DNA of 32,779 nucleotides from Chlamydiota bacterium (GTDB taxonomy: Bacteria > Actinomycetota > Thermoleophilia > Solirubrobacterales > Solirubrobacteraceae). Under the pieces are notes generated by a model. It saw nothing but the letters and a program-made list of their open reading frames with translations. It had not been told where the DNA came from and ran no database searches. The translations under genes and the position numbers were made by a program. The stretch spans positions 1 to 32,779 of the forward strand of contig CAJCHW010000214.1 in assembly GCA_903970125.1 (NCBI GenBank). Reading direction: 5' to 3'. Of the stretch, positions 8,227-15,817 are shown in pieces; position 1 is the first letter of the stretch, and each line of letters opens with the position of its first letter.

Positions 8227-9764
8227 TGGGCAATCGCCGCAAGGTCTCGATCGCGGGCAACCCGCTGCTCATCGGCGCTGTCACCACGCTCCTGGTGGTC
8301 GTGGCGGTGTACCTCTCCTACAACGCCAACAACGGCCTGCCGTTCGTGCCCACCTACAACATCCAGGCGCGCCTGCCCGACGCCGACGGACTAATTAAAG
8401 GCAACGACGTGCGCATGGGGGGCACCCGCGTGGGCTTGGTCGCCAAGCTCGTCCCCTACCAGGAACCGGGCACGGGCCGGTCGATCGCGATCGCTGAGCT
8501 CAAGCTCAACAAGAACATCGAACCGCTGCCGGCGGACACCGACACGAGCGTGCTCTCGCGCTCCTCGGTCGGCCTGAAGTACCTCGAACTGATCAAGGGC
8601 AGCTCGGCGCAGACGCTGAAGTCGGGCTCGACGATCGGCCTGTCGCACTACCGCGAACCGGTTGAGCTCGACGAATTCTTCGACATGTTCAACAAGCGCA
8701 CGCGCCAGGCCAGCCAGGAAAACCTGATCAACGGCGGCAACGGCTTCGCCGAACGCGGTCCGAGCCTCAACGAAACGCTTCACCAGCTGCGTCCGCTGAC
8801 GGCCAACCTGATCCCGGTCATGCGCAACCTCGCGGCGCCGCGCACGGGCTTCGGCGAATTCTGGCGCGCGCTGGATCGCCCGGCGCAGCAGTCGGCCGTG
8901 GTCGCGGAGACCAACGCTGCCTTCTTCAGCGATCTCGACACCTTTTTTGGAGCGTGGGCATCCGTGCCGAGCTCGATCGAAAAAGCGATCGAAGGCGGAC
9001 CGGCGGCGCTGCGGCAAGCGACCTATTCGCTGCACTACGAGCAGCCGTTCTTCAAGAAGTCGGCGCAGTTCATGCGTCTGCTGCGCCCGAGCGCCGCAGC
9101 CCTTGTCACCGCTGCAAAGCCGCTTGCCGGCGCTGTCAGCGCCGGCTCGGTCAACCTCAAGGCTGCGGTGGCGCTGAACACGCGCCTTGAAAGCTTCCTG
9201 GGCAAGCTGCGCACCTTCTCCACGAACCCTGTCGTGACGCTCGCCGTCGAAGAGCTCTCCCTGACCGCCAAATTGGGCAACACCGTGGTGGCGTCGATCG
9301 CCCCCGAGCAGGCGACGTGCAACTACATCACGCTCGCCTTCCGCAACATCGCGAGTTTGCTTGACCAGGACCTGGGGGCGGGAACTGCGGCACAGGTTGG
9401 CGTGCTGCTGGCCGCCAGCGGGTCAAACAGCGAGGGCGGACCAGCGTCGGCGCCGGCCGATTCGACCCCCGCGGGCGGCGCTGCGAGCGAAAAGCAGTAC
9501 AACGCCAACTACCTGCACGCCAACCCGTATCCGAACGTCGCGGGTCCGGGGCAGCCGGATGTCTGTGAAGCGGGCAACGAGGTCTACGAACCCGAAAAGA
9601 CGGCGATCGGTCACGCGCCTCGCGTCGGCAACGGGACCGAAAAGACCACGCGCGACGAAGATCTCTTGGGCAAGCCCTACCCGGCTTCAACCGCCAAGGC
9701 GCTCGGCATCACCACGACTTCGGCGCCTGCCACCAAGGGCGCCAAGAAGGGCGCGAAGAAGTGA
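8223..9764 (+). CDS. MCE family protein, subunit 3 of 6
   Basis: 513 residues from GTG 8223; the adjacent in-frame ATG at 8226 gives 512 and fits the TGATG junction equally well. The transmembrane helix is at about 13-33 and the MCE domain at about 44-127, with NDVRMGGTRVGLV and SVGLKYLEL. That domain is a little longer than in its neighbours. The post-domain motif is PVELDEFFDMFNKRTR. A helical region follows, then a C-terminal head with cysteines (QATCNY, DVCEAGNE) and an unusual Lys/Ala/Gly tail (GAKKGAKK) that might interact with acidic polymers or lipids. Translationally coupled to both neighbours (4-nt overlaps). Confidence 0.88.
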   Translation: MMGNRRKVSIAGNPLLIGAVTTLLVVVAVYLSYNANNGLPFVPTYNIQARLPDADGLIKGNDVRMGGTRVGLVAKLVPYQEPGTGRSIAIAELKLNKNIEPLPADTDTSVLSRSSVGLKYLELIKGSSAQTLKSGSTIGLSHYREPVELDEFFDMFNKRTRQASQENLINGGNGFAERGPSLNETLHQLRPLTANLIPVMRNLAAPRTGFGEFWRALDRPAQQSAVVAETNAAFFSDLDTFFGAWASVPSSIEKAIEGGPAALRQATYSLHYEQPFFKKSAQFMRLLRPSAAALVTAAKPLAGAVSAGSVNLKAAVALNTRLESFLGKLRTFSTNPVVTLAVEELSLTAKLGNTVVASIAPEQATCNYITLAFRNIASLLDQDLGAGTAAQVGVLLAASGSNSEGGPASAPADSTPAGGAASEKQYNANYLHANPYPNVAGPGQPDVCEAGNEVYEPEKTAIGHAPRVGNGTEKTTRDEDLLGKPYPASTAKALGITTTSAPATKGAKKGAKK

Positions 9765-11326
9765 GCGCCGCGACGGGGTCAAACGGCGGGCACTCCTCGC
9801 CACCGACGCGCACACCGGGCATCCGCGGCTGGCTGCGCCGCCGCGACGAGGTGCCTGCGGCCGAGCTCTTGCGCGCCAAGCGCCCGCTGCGCACGGGCAT
9901 CGTGCTGCTGATCGTCGTGGCGATCGCTGTCTACGCGGGCTTCAGCAAACACATCCCCTTCACCCACGGCTACCGCTTGAACGCGGTCTTCCCGACGGTC
10001 CTGGACGTCGCGCCGGGGTCGCCGGTGCGCGTCGCGGGCGTTGACGTGGGCAAGGTCACGTCGATCTCCCGCCACGGCGATGCCGGCGAGATGGGGATGG
10101 AAATCGGCTCCGGGGGCCTGCCGATTCACGAAGACGCCACCGTCACGATCCGCCCGCGCCTTTTCTTGGAAGGCAACTGGTTTGTCGAACTGCAGCCGGG
10201 CAGTCCATCGGCACCGACTGTCTCCTCTGGCTACACGATCCCGATCACGCAGGCCTCGGATCCCGTCCAGCTCGACCAGGTGCTCGACGCCTTGAACTCG
10301 GGCACTCGCTCCAACCTGCAGGAAGTCCTGGTCGAACTGGGCCGCGCCTACAGCCAGCCGCCGACTGCCGCAGAAAACGCCCACCAGGCCCCCCGCCAAC
10401 GCGGGCTGACCGGCGCGCAGGCGATCAACCGAGCCGCGCGCGTGGCGCCCAGGGCGTTGCGCGGTGCCGCGATCGTCAATCAGGCGCTTGGGGGCACCCA
10501 CGAACACGATCTCTCCACGCTCGTGGCCTCGATCAAGCGCGTGGCGGGGGCGCTGGACGAGCACTCCTCTCAGCTCGGCGAACTGATCACCAACTTCAAC
10601 ACCTTCCTCGGCGAGTTCGCTGGCCAGTCAGCGAACGTGACAAAGAGCGTGGCGGGACTGCCAGGCGCGCTGGACAATGCCACGCGCGCCTTTGTCACGC
10701 TGCACCAGGCGCTAACGCCGCTGCGCACCTTCTCGCTCAAGATCCTCCCGGGTGTGGCGCAGGTGCCGGCCACGGTCACGGCGCTGTCGCCCTGGATCGC
10801 CGAGGTACGGGCATCGCTGGGCGCCTCAGAACTCGGCGGGGTGGCCTCGTCGCTGCGCGAAAGCGCGCCGGCGATCGCGCGTCTGACCAGCGCCTCGACG
10901 CCACTGTTCCAGCAGAACAACCTGCTCAGCCAGTGCCTGACCGACGTCCTGATTCCCGCCGGCAACACGCATCTGAGCGACGGCGCAAACACCGGTGGGC
11001 AGGGCGTGTTCCGGGAATTCTGGTACTCGCTGGTGGGCTCGGGCAGCGTCGCCCAGACGTTCACCGGCAATGGGCTCAGCGGCTTTCGCAGCTTTGTCGG
11101 CGGCGGCGGCTCGGCGCTTCGCTCCTCGCCGTCCACGCTCGTGGGCAGCACGTCGGCTGCGCCCGAAGTGCTGGTCGCGCGCAGCGCGTTGGCACCCCTG
11201 GGCTCAAGTCCGCGCTTCCCAACGTCTGAGCCCGCATACCAACCTCTGCAACCGTGCTACAAGCAGGCGTTGCCGCAGTTCAACGGCCCCGACGCCTCGG
11301 GGCCGGCCGATGGGAGCAGCGGATGA
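9761..11326 (+). CDS. MCE family protein, subunit 4 of 6
   Basis: 521 residues starting at GTG 9761 (GTGA overlap with the previous stop). A basic, polar N-terminal stretch of about 42 residues precedes the transmembrane helix (about 44-62). The MCE domain spans about 71-148, with GSPVRVAGVDVGKVTSI and LFLEGNWFVEL. Its linker has a PVQLDQVLDALNSGTR motif. The helical part runs to about residue 385, and the C-terminal head ends PCYKQALPQFNG, which resembles the end of subunit 6. It probably occupies one position of a heterohexameric ring, as known for mycobacterial Mce complexes. Confidence 0.88.
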   Translation: MSAATGSNGGHSSPPTRTPGIRGWLRRRDEVPAAELLRAKRPLRTGIVLLIVVAIAVYAGFSKHIPFTHGYRLNAVFPTVLDVAPGSPVRVAGVDVGKVTSISRHGDAGEMGMEIGSGGLPIHEDATVTIRPRLFLEGNWFVELQPGSPSAPTVSSGYTIPITQASDPVQLDQVLDALNSGTRSNLQEVLVELGRAYSQPPTAAENAHQAPRQRGLTGAQAINRAARVAPRALRGAAIVNQALGGTHEHDLSTLVASIKRVAGALDEHSSQLGELITNFNTFLGEFAGQSANVTKSVAGLPGALDNATRAFVTLHQALTPLRTFSLKILPGVAQVPATVTALSPWIAEVRASLGASELGGVASSLRESAPAIARLTSASTPLFQQNNLLSQCLTDVLIPAGNTHLSDGANTGGQGVFREFWYSLVGSGSVAQTFTGNGLSGFRSFVGGGGSALRSSPSTLVGSTSAAPEVLVARSALAPLGSSPRFPTSEPAYQPLQPCYKQALPQFNGPDASGPADGSSG

Positions 11327-12768
11327 GTTCGCGGCCGGGCTCAGATCCAGAGAGCGCCCGCCGGCGACGCGCGCGGCGCGCGGCGTCGAACGCCGCGGCC
11401 GAGTCCGAGCACGGCCTTGGCATCCGCGAGCAGGTTGCCCGCTACCGGCGCTCGTTTGCGACTGTCGTGGCCATGGTCGTCGTGGCCGCCCTGGTCGGCG
11501 GCTACGTGCTTTCAAACGAGCGCTTGAGCCTCCCCTGCGGCGTGCCGCTGATCGGCAAGTGCTACTTCAAGCTCGGCGCCTACTTCCGCACCGCGCAGGC
11601 GCTTGAGCCCGGCCAGGGACAGGCGGTCACCATCGCGGGCGCCAAGATCGGCGAAATCGCCAGCGTGGAAGTGCGAAACGGCCAGGCGCTGGTGGAGATG
11701 AACCTGGAAACCAAGTACGCGCGCATCTACCGCAACGCCACTTTGGTGATGCGCCCCAAGACCCAACTGCAGGACATGACGGTCGAGATTGATCCAGGCA
11801 ACGCGTCGGCGGGCAAGCTCTCAAACGGAGCTGTGATCGGTGTCGACCAGACCGCGCCCAACATCGACTTCGACCAGTTTCTGGCCTCGTTGGACGGCGA
11901 AACGCGCGCGTATTTGCAAGAGCTGCTCGCGGGGGCCGCCGGCGGTTTGAAGGGCAACAGCGGCCGCCTGGCGGCGACCTTCAAGCGCTTCGATCCGCTC
12001 GCGCGCAACACCGCTGCGATCACCAAGGAACTGCAGAACTACCACGCGAACATTGCCGGCGCCATCGGCAACTTCACGGCGCTGTTGTCGGCGCTGGCGA
12101 ACGTGGAAAAGCAGATCGGCGAACTCGTGGTCTCGGCAAATACCAACTTCAAGGTCTTTGCGGCGCAGGACCACGCGGTGCAGAGCACGCTCTCGCTGCT
12201 GCCGAATGCGCTGGCCAAGACGCAGTCCGGCCTCGGCAAGCTCGCGACCGCGGCAGCTGTCGTGGGCCCCACGTTGAAGGCGCTTGAGCCGTTTGCGCAG
12301 GCGCTTGGGCCCGCCGAGCAGGCGGGCCAGGTCTTTGCGCGCCAGACAACGCCGATCATCGCCGACCAGATTCGGCCCTTCGCCCGGCAGGCGCAGCCTG
12401 CGCTGGCGAGGTTCCAGCCGGCGCTGGGCAACTTCTCAGAAGCGATCCCGGGTCTGACCGCCGGCTTCGCGCGGATCAACGAACTCGTCAACGAGCTTGC
12501 GTTTGACCCCTCCACCAGCGAACCCGGCTTTCTCTTCTACGCCTCCTGGCTGGCGCACGATCTCAACAGCGTCTACTCAAGCGCCGACGCCCACGGGGCG
12601 ATCGGCAACACGCTGGTCTACTTCCGCTGCACGCTGCTGCCGGCGATCGAAGGCGTGGCGGAGATCAACGAGCATGCGAGTGTCCTGACCGGGCTGTTCA
12701 ACTTCCCCACCAAGCCGCAGTGCGCCGCCGCCGAAGCAAGCGGCAAGAGTGCGGGAGCGGGGGGCTAG
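11323..12768 (+). CDS. MCE family protein, subunit 5 of 6
   Basis: 481 residues from the ATG at 11323, which overlaps the previous stop as ATGA; a start at 11254 would overlap the previous gene by 70 nt and is rejected. A highly basic Arg-rich cytoplasmic segment (about 12-45) precedes the transmembrane helix (44-64). The MCE domain is at about 86-157, with GQAVTIAGAKIGEIASV. It is the most divergent copy here: an insert with two cysteines (LPCGVPLIGKC) lies between membrane and domain. The post-domain motif is NIDFDQFLASLDGETRAYL. The helical tunnel region ends at a FRC segment and a terminal PTKPQC. It ends exactly where subunit 6 starts (TAG then ATG). Confidence 0.87.
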   Translation: MSSRPGSDPESARRRRARRAASNAAAESEHGLGIREQVARYRRSFATVVAMVVVAALVGGYVLSNERLSLPCGVPLIGKCYFKLGAYFRTAQALEPGQGQAVTIAGAKIGEIASVEVRNGQALVEMNLETKYARIYRNATLVMRPKTQLQDMTVEIDPGNASAGKLSNGAVIGVDQTAPNIDFDQFLASLDGETRAYLQELLAGAAGGLKGNSGRLAATFKRFDPLARNTAAITKELQNYHANIAGAIGNFTALLSALANVEKQIGELVVSANTNFKVFAAQDHAVQSTLSLLPNALAKTQSGLGKLATAAAVVGPTLKALEPFAQALGPAEQAGQVFARQTTPIIADQIRPFARQAQPALARFQPALGNFSEAIPGLTAGFARINELVNELAFDPSTSEPGFLFYASWLAHDLNSVYSSADAHGAIGNTLVYFRCTLLPAIEGVAEINEHASVLTGLFNFPTKPQCAAAEASGKSAGAGG

Positions 12769-14334
12769 ATGCAAAAGCGCATACCTACGCTGGCCAACCT
12801 GCTCGTGATCGCGGTCTTTATACTCGCCTGCTTCGGGCTGCTTCTGTTCCTGTGGGAGTCCTTCGGCGGGTCGGTCCCGTTGAAGCCAAACGGCTACCGC
12901 TTTCACGTTGACTTCCCCAACGGTCTGGAGTTGGCCGAACAAGCCGACGTGCGCATATCCGGCGTGCAGGTGGGCCGGGTCGTGGGCATCACCTCCAGCG
13001 TCGGCAAGGCCGATGCAACGATCGAAATTGCCTCGCGCTACGCTCCGCTTCGAGGGGATATCCATGCGCAGCTGCGCACCAAGACGATCCTTGGCGAGAC
13101 ATACGTGCAGCTCCGGCCCGAGGCAGAGGACGGACCGTACTTGGCCGACGGCGCGACACTGCCGGACAGCCAGGTCGAACCGACGGTCACGCTCGATGAA
13201 ATCCTGGCCACTTTCAACCCCCGCACGCGCCAGAACTTCCGCCTGTGGCAGGAGTCCTGGGCCAACAGCTTCCGCGGCCGCGGCGAAGACATCAACTCGT
13301 TCTTTGCATCGCTTGAACCGTTTGTGGCCGACACCAACAAGCTGGTCGGATTGCTTGCCGCCCAGGAACAGGCGGTGACCGCGGTCTTCCATGAAACCGG
13401 CGTCGTATTCAACGCGCTCGCCGGACGCGAACGCCAACTCGAAGGTTTGATCGTCAACGGCGAGCACACCTTTGACGCCGCTGCCGCCGCCAGCGATCAG
13501 TTCGCCGCCGCCTTCCGCGCGCTGCCGGCTTTCGAGAGCTCGTCCAGCACAGCCCTGCGCGAACTCGACCGCTTTGCCGCCGTCGCCAACCCGTTCTACG
13601 CCGAGTTCCGCAAGTCCGAGCTCAAGCTCGCCACCGTGGCCGGCGCGCTCAAACCGTTTTCGCCTCCATTCAAGCGTCTGCTGGAGGGGCTGGGCGCCTG
13701 GACCAAGGCCTCCCAGAAGGGCCTGCCGGCATTTGAAGAAGTGCTCTCGCAGACGACCCCGGTGCTCTCGGAACTGACCCCGGAGCTGCGCAACCTGAAC
13801 CCGTTCCTGCAGTACCTCGGCGACTACACGCCGGAGCTGCAGGCGTTCTTTGCCAACGCGACTGCGGCAACGCAGGCGACTATCGGTGTCAACAGCGTCT
13901 CCGGCCCGTCCGTCGCCAAGGAGCACTACCTCAAGGGCCTGCAGGTGATCACCCCCGAAAGCCTTGCCGTCTACTCGCAGCCGGTAGGTACCAGCCGCGC
14001 AAACGCCTATCCGCTCCCCGGCGCCTTTGCTGAGCTTGCCTCAGGACTTGAAGTCTTCAGCTCGGGTTCGTGCTCTGACTCGGCGCCCGCGCTGGCCGAC
14101 GAACCAAACGCCTACGTCTCAGAAACCGTGATCAAGGAGCTCCGCGGCGAACCCTTTGAAATCGGCTATGAAGCCGGGGGCAAGCACGAGCACAAAGCGT
14201 TTGCGCCACTGGTGCCGGTGGTCAACACCCCCGGGCAGCCAAACCAGGTGCCTGCGCCGGCGTGCAAGCAGCAGGGTCCTTTGCAGTTCAACGGCAAGAC
14301 CAGCCAGTTCCCGCAGGTGACCTCCGAACCATGA
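12769..14334 (+). CDS. MCE family protein, subunit 6 of 6
   Basis: 521 residues, starting directly after the previous stop. The N-terminal helix (about 8-29) contains ILAC followed by more hydrophobic residues, so it reads as an anchor rather than a lipobox. The MCE domain (about 43-118) shows ADVRISGVQVGRVVGI and TILGETYVQLRP. The post-domain motif is TVTLDEILATFNPRTRQNF. The helical region extends to about 375. The C-terminal head has SGSCSDSAPA and ends PACKQQGPLQFNG, close to the end of subunit 4. Its stop overlaps the start of the ATPase gene, which ties expression of transporter subunits and motor together. Confidence 0.88.
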   Translation: MQKRIPTLANLLVIAVFILACFGLLLFLWESFGGSVPLKPNGYRFHVDFPNGLELAEQADVRISGVQVGRVVGITSSVGKADATIEIASRYAPLRGDIHAQLRTKTILGETYVQLRPEAEDGPYLADGATLPDSQVEPTVTLDEILATFNPRTRQNFRLWQESWANSFRGRGEDINSFFASLEPFVADTNKLVGLLAAQEQAVTAVFHETGVVFNALAGRERQLEGLIVNGEHTFDAAAAASDQFAAAFRALPAFESSSSTALRELDRFAAVANPFYAEFRKSELKLATVAGALKPFSPPFKRLLEGLGAWTKASQKGLPAFEEVLSQTTPVLSELTPELRNLNPFLQYLGDYTPELQAFFANATAATQATIGVNSVSGPSVAKEHYLKGLQVITPESLAVYSQPVGTSRANAYPLPGAFAELASGLEVFSSGSCSDSAPALADEPNAYVSETVIKELRGEPFEIGYEAGGKHEHKAFAPLVPVVNTPGQPNQVPAPACKQQGPLQFNGKTSQFPQVTSEP

Positions 14335-15113
14335 CCGCGCTCCCCCCCGGCGACGAGAACCGCTGGTCGATCCGCTGCATCGATGTACACAAGCGCCTGG
14401 GCGGCGTTGCCATCCTCGACGGGGTCACGCTCGACATCCCCGACGACACGATCACGATCGTGCTGGGCCCTTCGGGGACCGGCAAGAGCGTGCTCATCAA
14501 GCACCTGATCGGGCTGATGTTCCCCGACTCCGGCGACATCGTGGTGCACGGAAACTCGGTCCCGCAGCTGCCCTTGCCTCAGCTGCTGGCGCTGCGGCGG
14601 AGCATCGGCGTGCTCTTTCAGGACGGTGCTCTCTTCGGCTCGATGTCGGTCTTTGACAACGTCGCCTTTCCGCTGCGTCAGCACACCGAACGCTCCGAGG
14701 CCGAGATCGCAACCGTGGTCAAGCAGCGCTTGGCCGATGTAGGTTTGGGCGCCTTTGAACACCTGCACCCGTCCGAGCTTTCCGGGGGCATGCGCAAGCG
14801 TGCCGGCTTCGCCCGCGCACTTGCGATCGAGCCCGACATCGTCATCTTCGATGAGCCCGACTCCGGCCTTGACCCTGTGCGCACCGCGCTGTTGTGCGAA
14901 CTGATCCAGGAGATGCACGCGACCTACGGCGGCACCTACATCGTCGTCACCCACGACATCGCCGCCGCGCGCCGCATCGGTGAGTACATCGCGGTCCTGT
15001 GGAAGGGGCGGATCGTGGAGTCCGGAGACGCCGCCGAGATGTTTGCCTCCGAGAACCCGTTCGTGCGGCAGTTTCTGAGCGGATCCGCGAGCGGTCCACT
15101 CGGCATGGACTGA
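14331..15113 (+). CDS. MCE-associated ABC transporter ATPase (MlaF/MceG type)
   Basis: 260 residues, complete for an ABC nucleotide-binding subunit. It has Walker A GPSGTGKS, Q-loop LFQDGALF, signature LSGGMRKRAGFARAL, Walker B IVIFDEPDSGLDP and the H-loop VVTHD. LSGGMRKR and the Q-loop sequence are typical of MlaF/MceG, the ATPases that power MCE transport by acting on YrbE/MlaE permeases. The Walker B tail has Asp where this family usually has Thr (DEPTSGLDP). The ATG at 14331 overlaps the last MCE stop; a longer frame from 14262 would overlap the MCE gene and is rejected. In mycobacteria the MceG gene is not linked to mce operons, so linkage here is informative. The permease must come from elsewhere. 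Confidence 0.92.
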   Translation: MTALPPGDENRWSIRCIDVHKRLGGVAILDGVTLDIPDDTITIVLGPSGTGKSVLIKHLIGLMFPDSGDIVVHGNSVPQLPLPQLLALRRSIGVLFQDGALFGSMSVFDNVAFPLRQHTERSEAEIATVVKQRLADVGLGAFEHLHPSELSGGMRKRAGFARALAIEPDIVIFDEPDSGLDPVRTALLCELIQEMHATYGGTYIVVTHDIAAARRIGEYIAVLWKGRIVESGDAAEMFASENPFVRQFLSGSASGPLGMD

Positions 15114-15137
15114 GGGCACCCCCGGGCGCCGGTGCGC

Positions 15138-15806
15138 CTAGCTCGCCAGCTTGGCTGCAAACGCACCGAGCTTGGCCGGATTGCGCAGCGGGCCGCCGTG
15201 ACCGACGCACACGAGTGCCGGCTCAAGCGCCGCGATCTTGCGGATTGAGGCGCGGTTGGTCGCGGGGTCGGTGGTGAAGATCGCCGGGGGCTCGTGCAAG
15301 CCGGGCAGACCAGTAAAGACGTTGATCGTGTTGATCACGTCGCCGGCGATCAGTACGCGGTCTGACTGTCGCCAGAACGCGATGTGGCCGGCGGTGTGGC
15401 CAGGGGTCTCCAGGACCGTGAAGCCGGCAACCTCGTCGCCCTCTCGCAGCGCTCGCGCGACCGGGTGCGGTGGCCCCACCCAGAAGCGTTCCTGAAAGCG
15501 GCGCACTGCCGCGGGTGCCTTGGGGGGCGTCACGGATCCCGCGACCTCCATCGCGGCGACGTCGTGCTCGCCACACCACAGCGGGATGTCGCGGTCGGTG
15601 CAGATGCGGTGGCTTGCGCCCTGGTGGTCTGGGTGCACGTGGGTCAGTGCGTGGGCGCTGAGGTCTGAGTCTGAGAGCTGGCGCTCAATCCGGCCCTGCG
15701 CCTGTCGCGTGGCAGCATCGATCAGCACGTCGCCCACGAGGTAGACGTTGATGGCGCTGGGAGGGAACCCTCCGAGCAGGTAGACGTCGTCTGCGAGCTT
15801 GCGCAC
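15138..15806 (-). CDS. Metallo-beta-lactamase-fold hydrolase
   Basis: 222 residues with the zinc-binding motif THVHPDH (His56, His58, Asp60, His61), then ETPGHTAGH and IAGDVINTIN (further metal ligands) and a final VGHGGPL. This is the glyoxalase-II-like branch of the MBL fold, which hydrolyses thioesters, lactones or similar bonds. Start is GTG 15806, 11 nt after the upstream stop, with no clear ribosome site, so translation is probably coupled. Last gene of a four-gene minus-strand operon with a crotonase and an acyl-CoA-reductase-like fusion. A thioesterase or lactonase acting on the same acyl substrates is a reasonable inference, not shown. It is convergent with the MCE ATPase gene, 24 nt apart. 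Confidence 0.82.
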   Translation of the reverse strand: MRKLADDVYLLGGFPPSAINVYLVGDVLIDAATRQAQGRIERQLSDSDLSAHALTHVHPDHQGASHRICTDRDIPLWCGEHDVAAMEVAGSVTPPKAPAAVRRFQERFWVGPPHPVARALREGDEVAGFTVLETPGHTAGHIAFWRQSDRVLIAGDVINTINVFTGLPGLHEPPAIFTTDPATNRASIRKIAALEPALVCVGHGGPLRNPAKLGAFAAKLAS

Positions 15807-15817
15807 GGTGCGGCGTG

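Noticed and set aside
12820-12840. Lipobox (ILAC) in MCE subunit 6
   Set aside because: The Cys is followed by six more hydrophobic residues, so the segment reads as a continuous transmembrane helix and not as a lipoprotein cleavage site.
12577-13926. Long minus-strand open frame (449 codons) opposite MCE subunit 6
   Set aside because: High-GC antisense shadow: Arg/Gly/Val-rich composition, no family motifs, and it lies fully opposite a convincing MCE gene.
15114-15137. Bidirectional terminator between the ATPase and MBL genes
   Set aside because: Only a 5-bp stem (15116-15120 with 15131-15135) with a 10-nt loop and no T-tract on either side; too weak to call.
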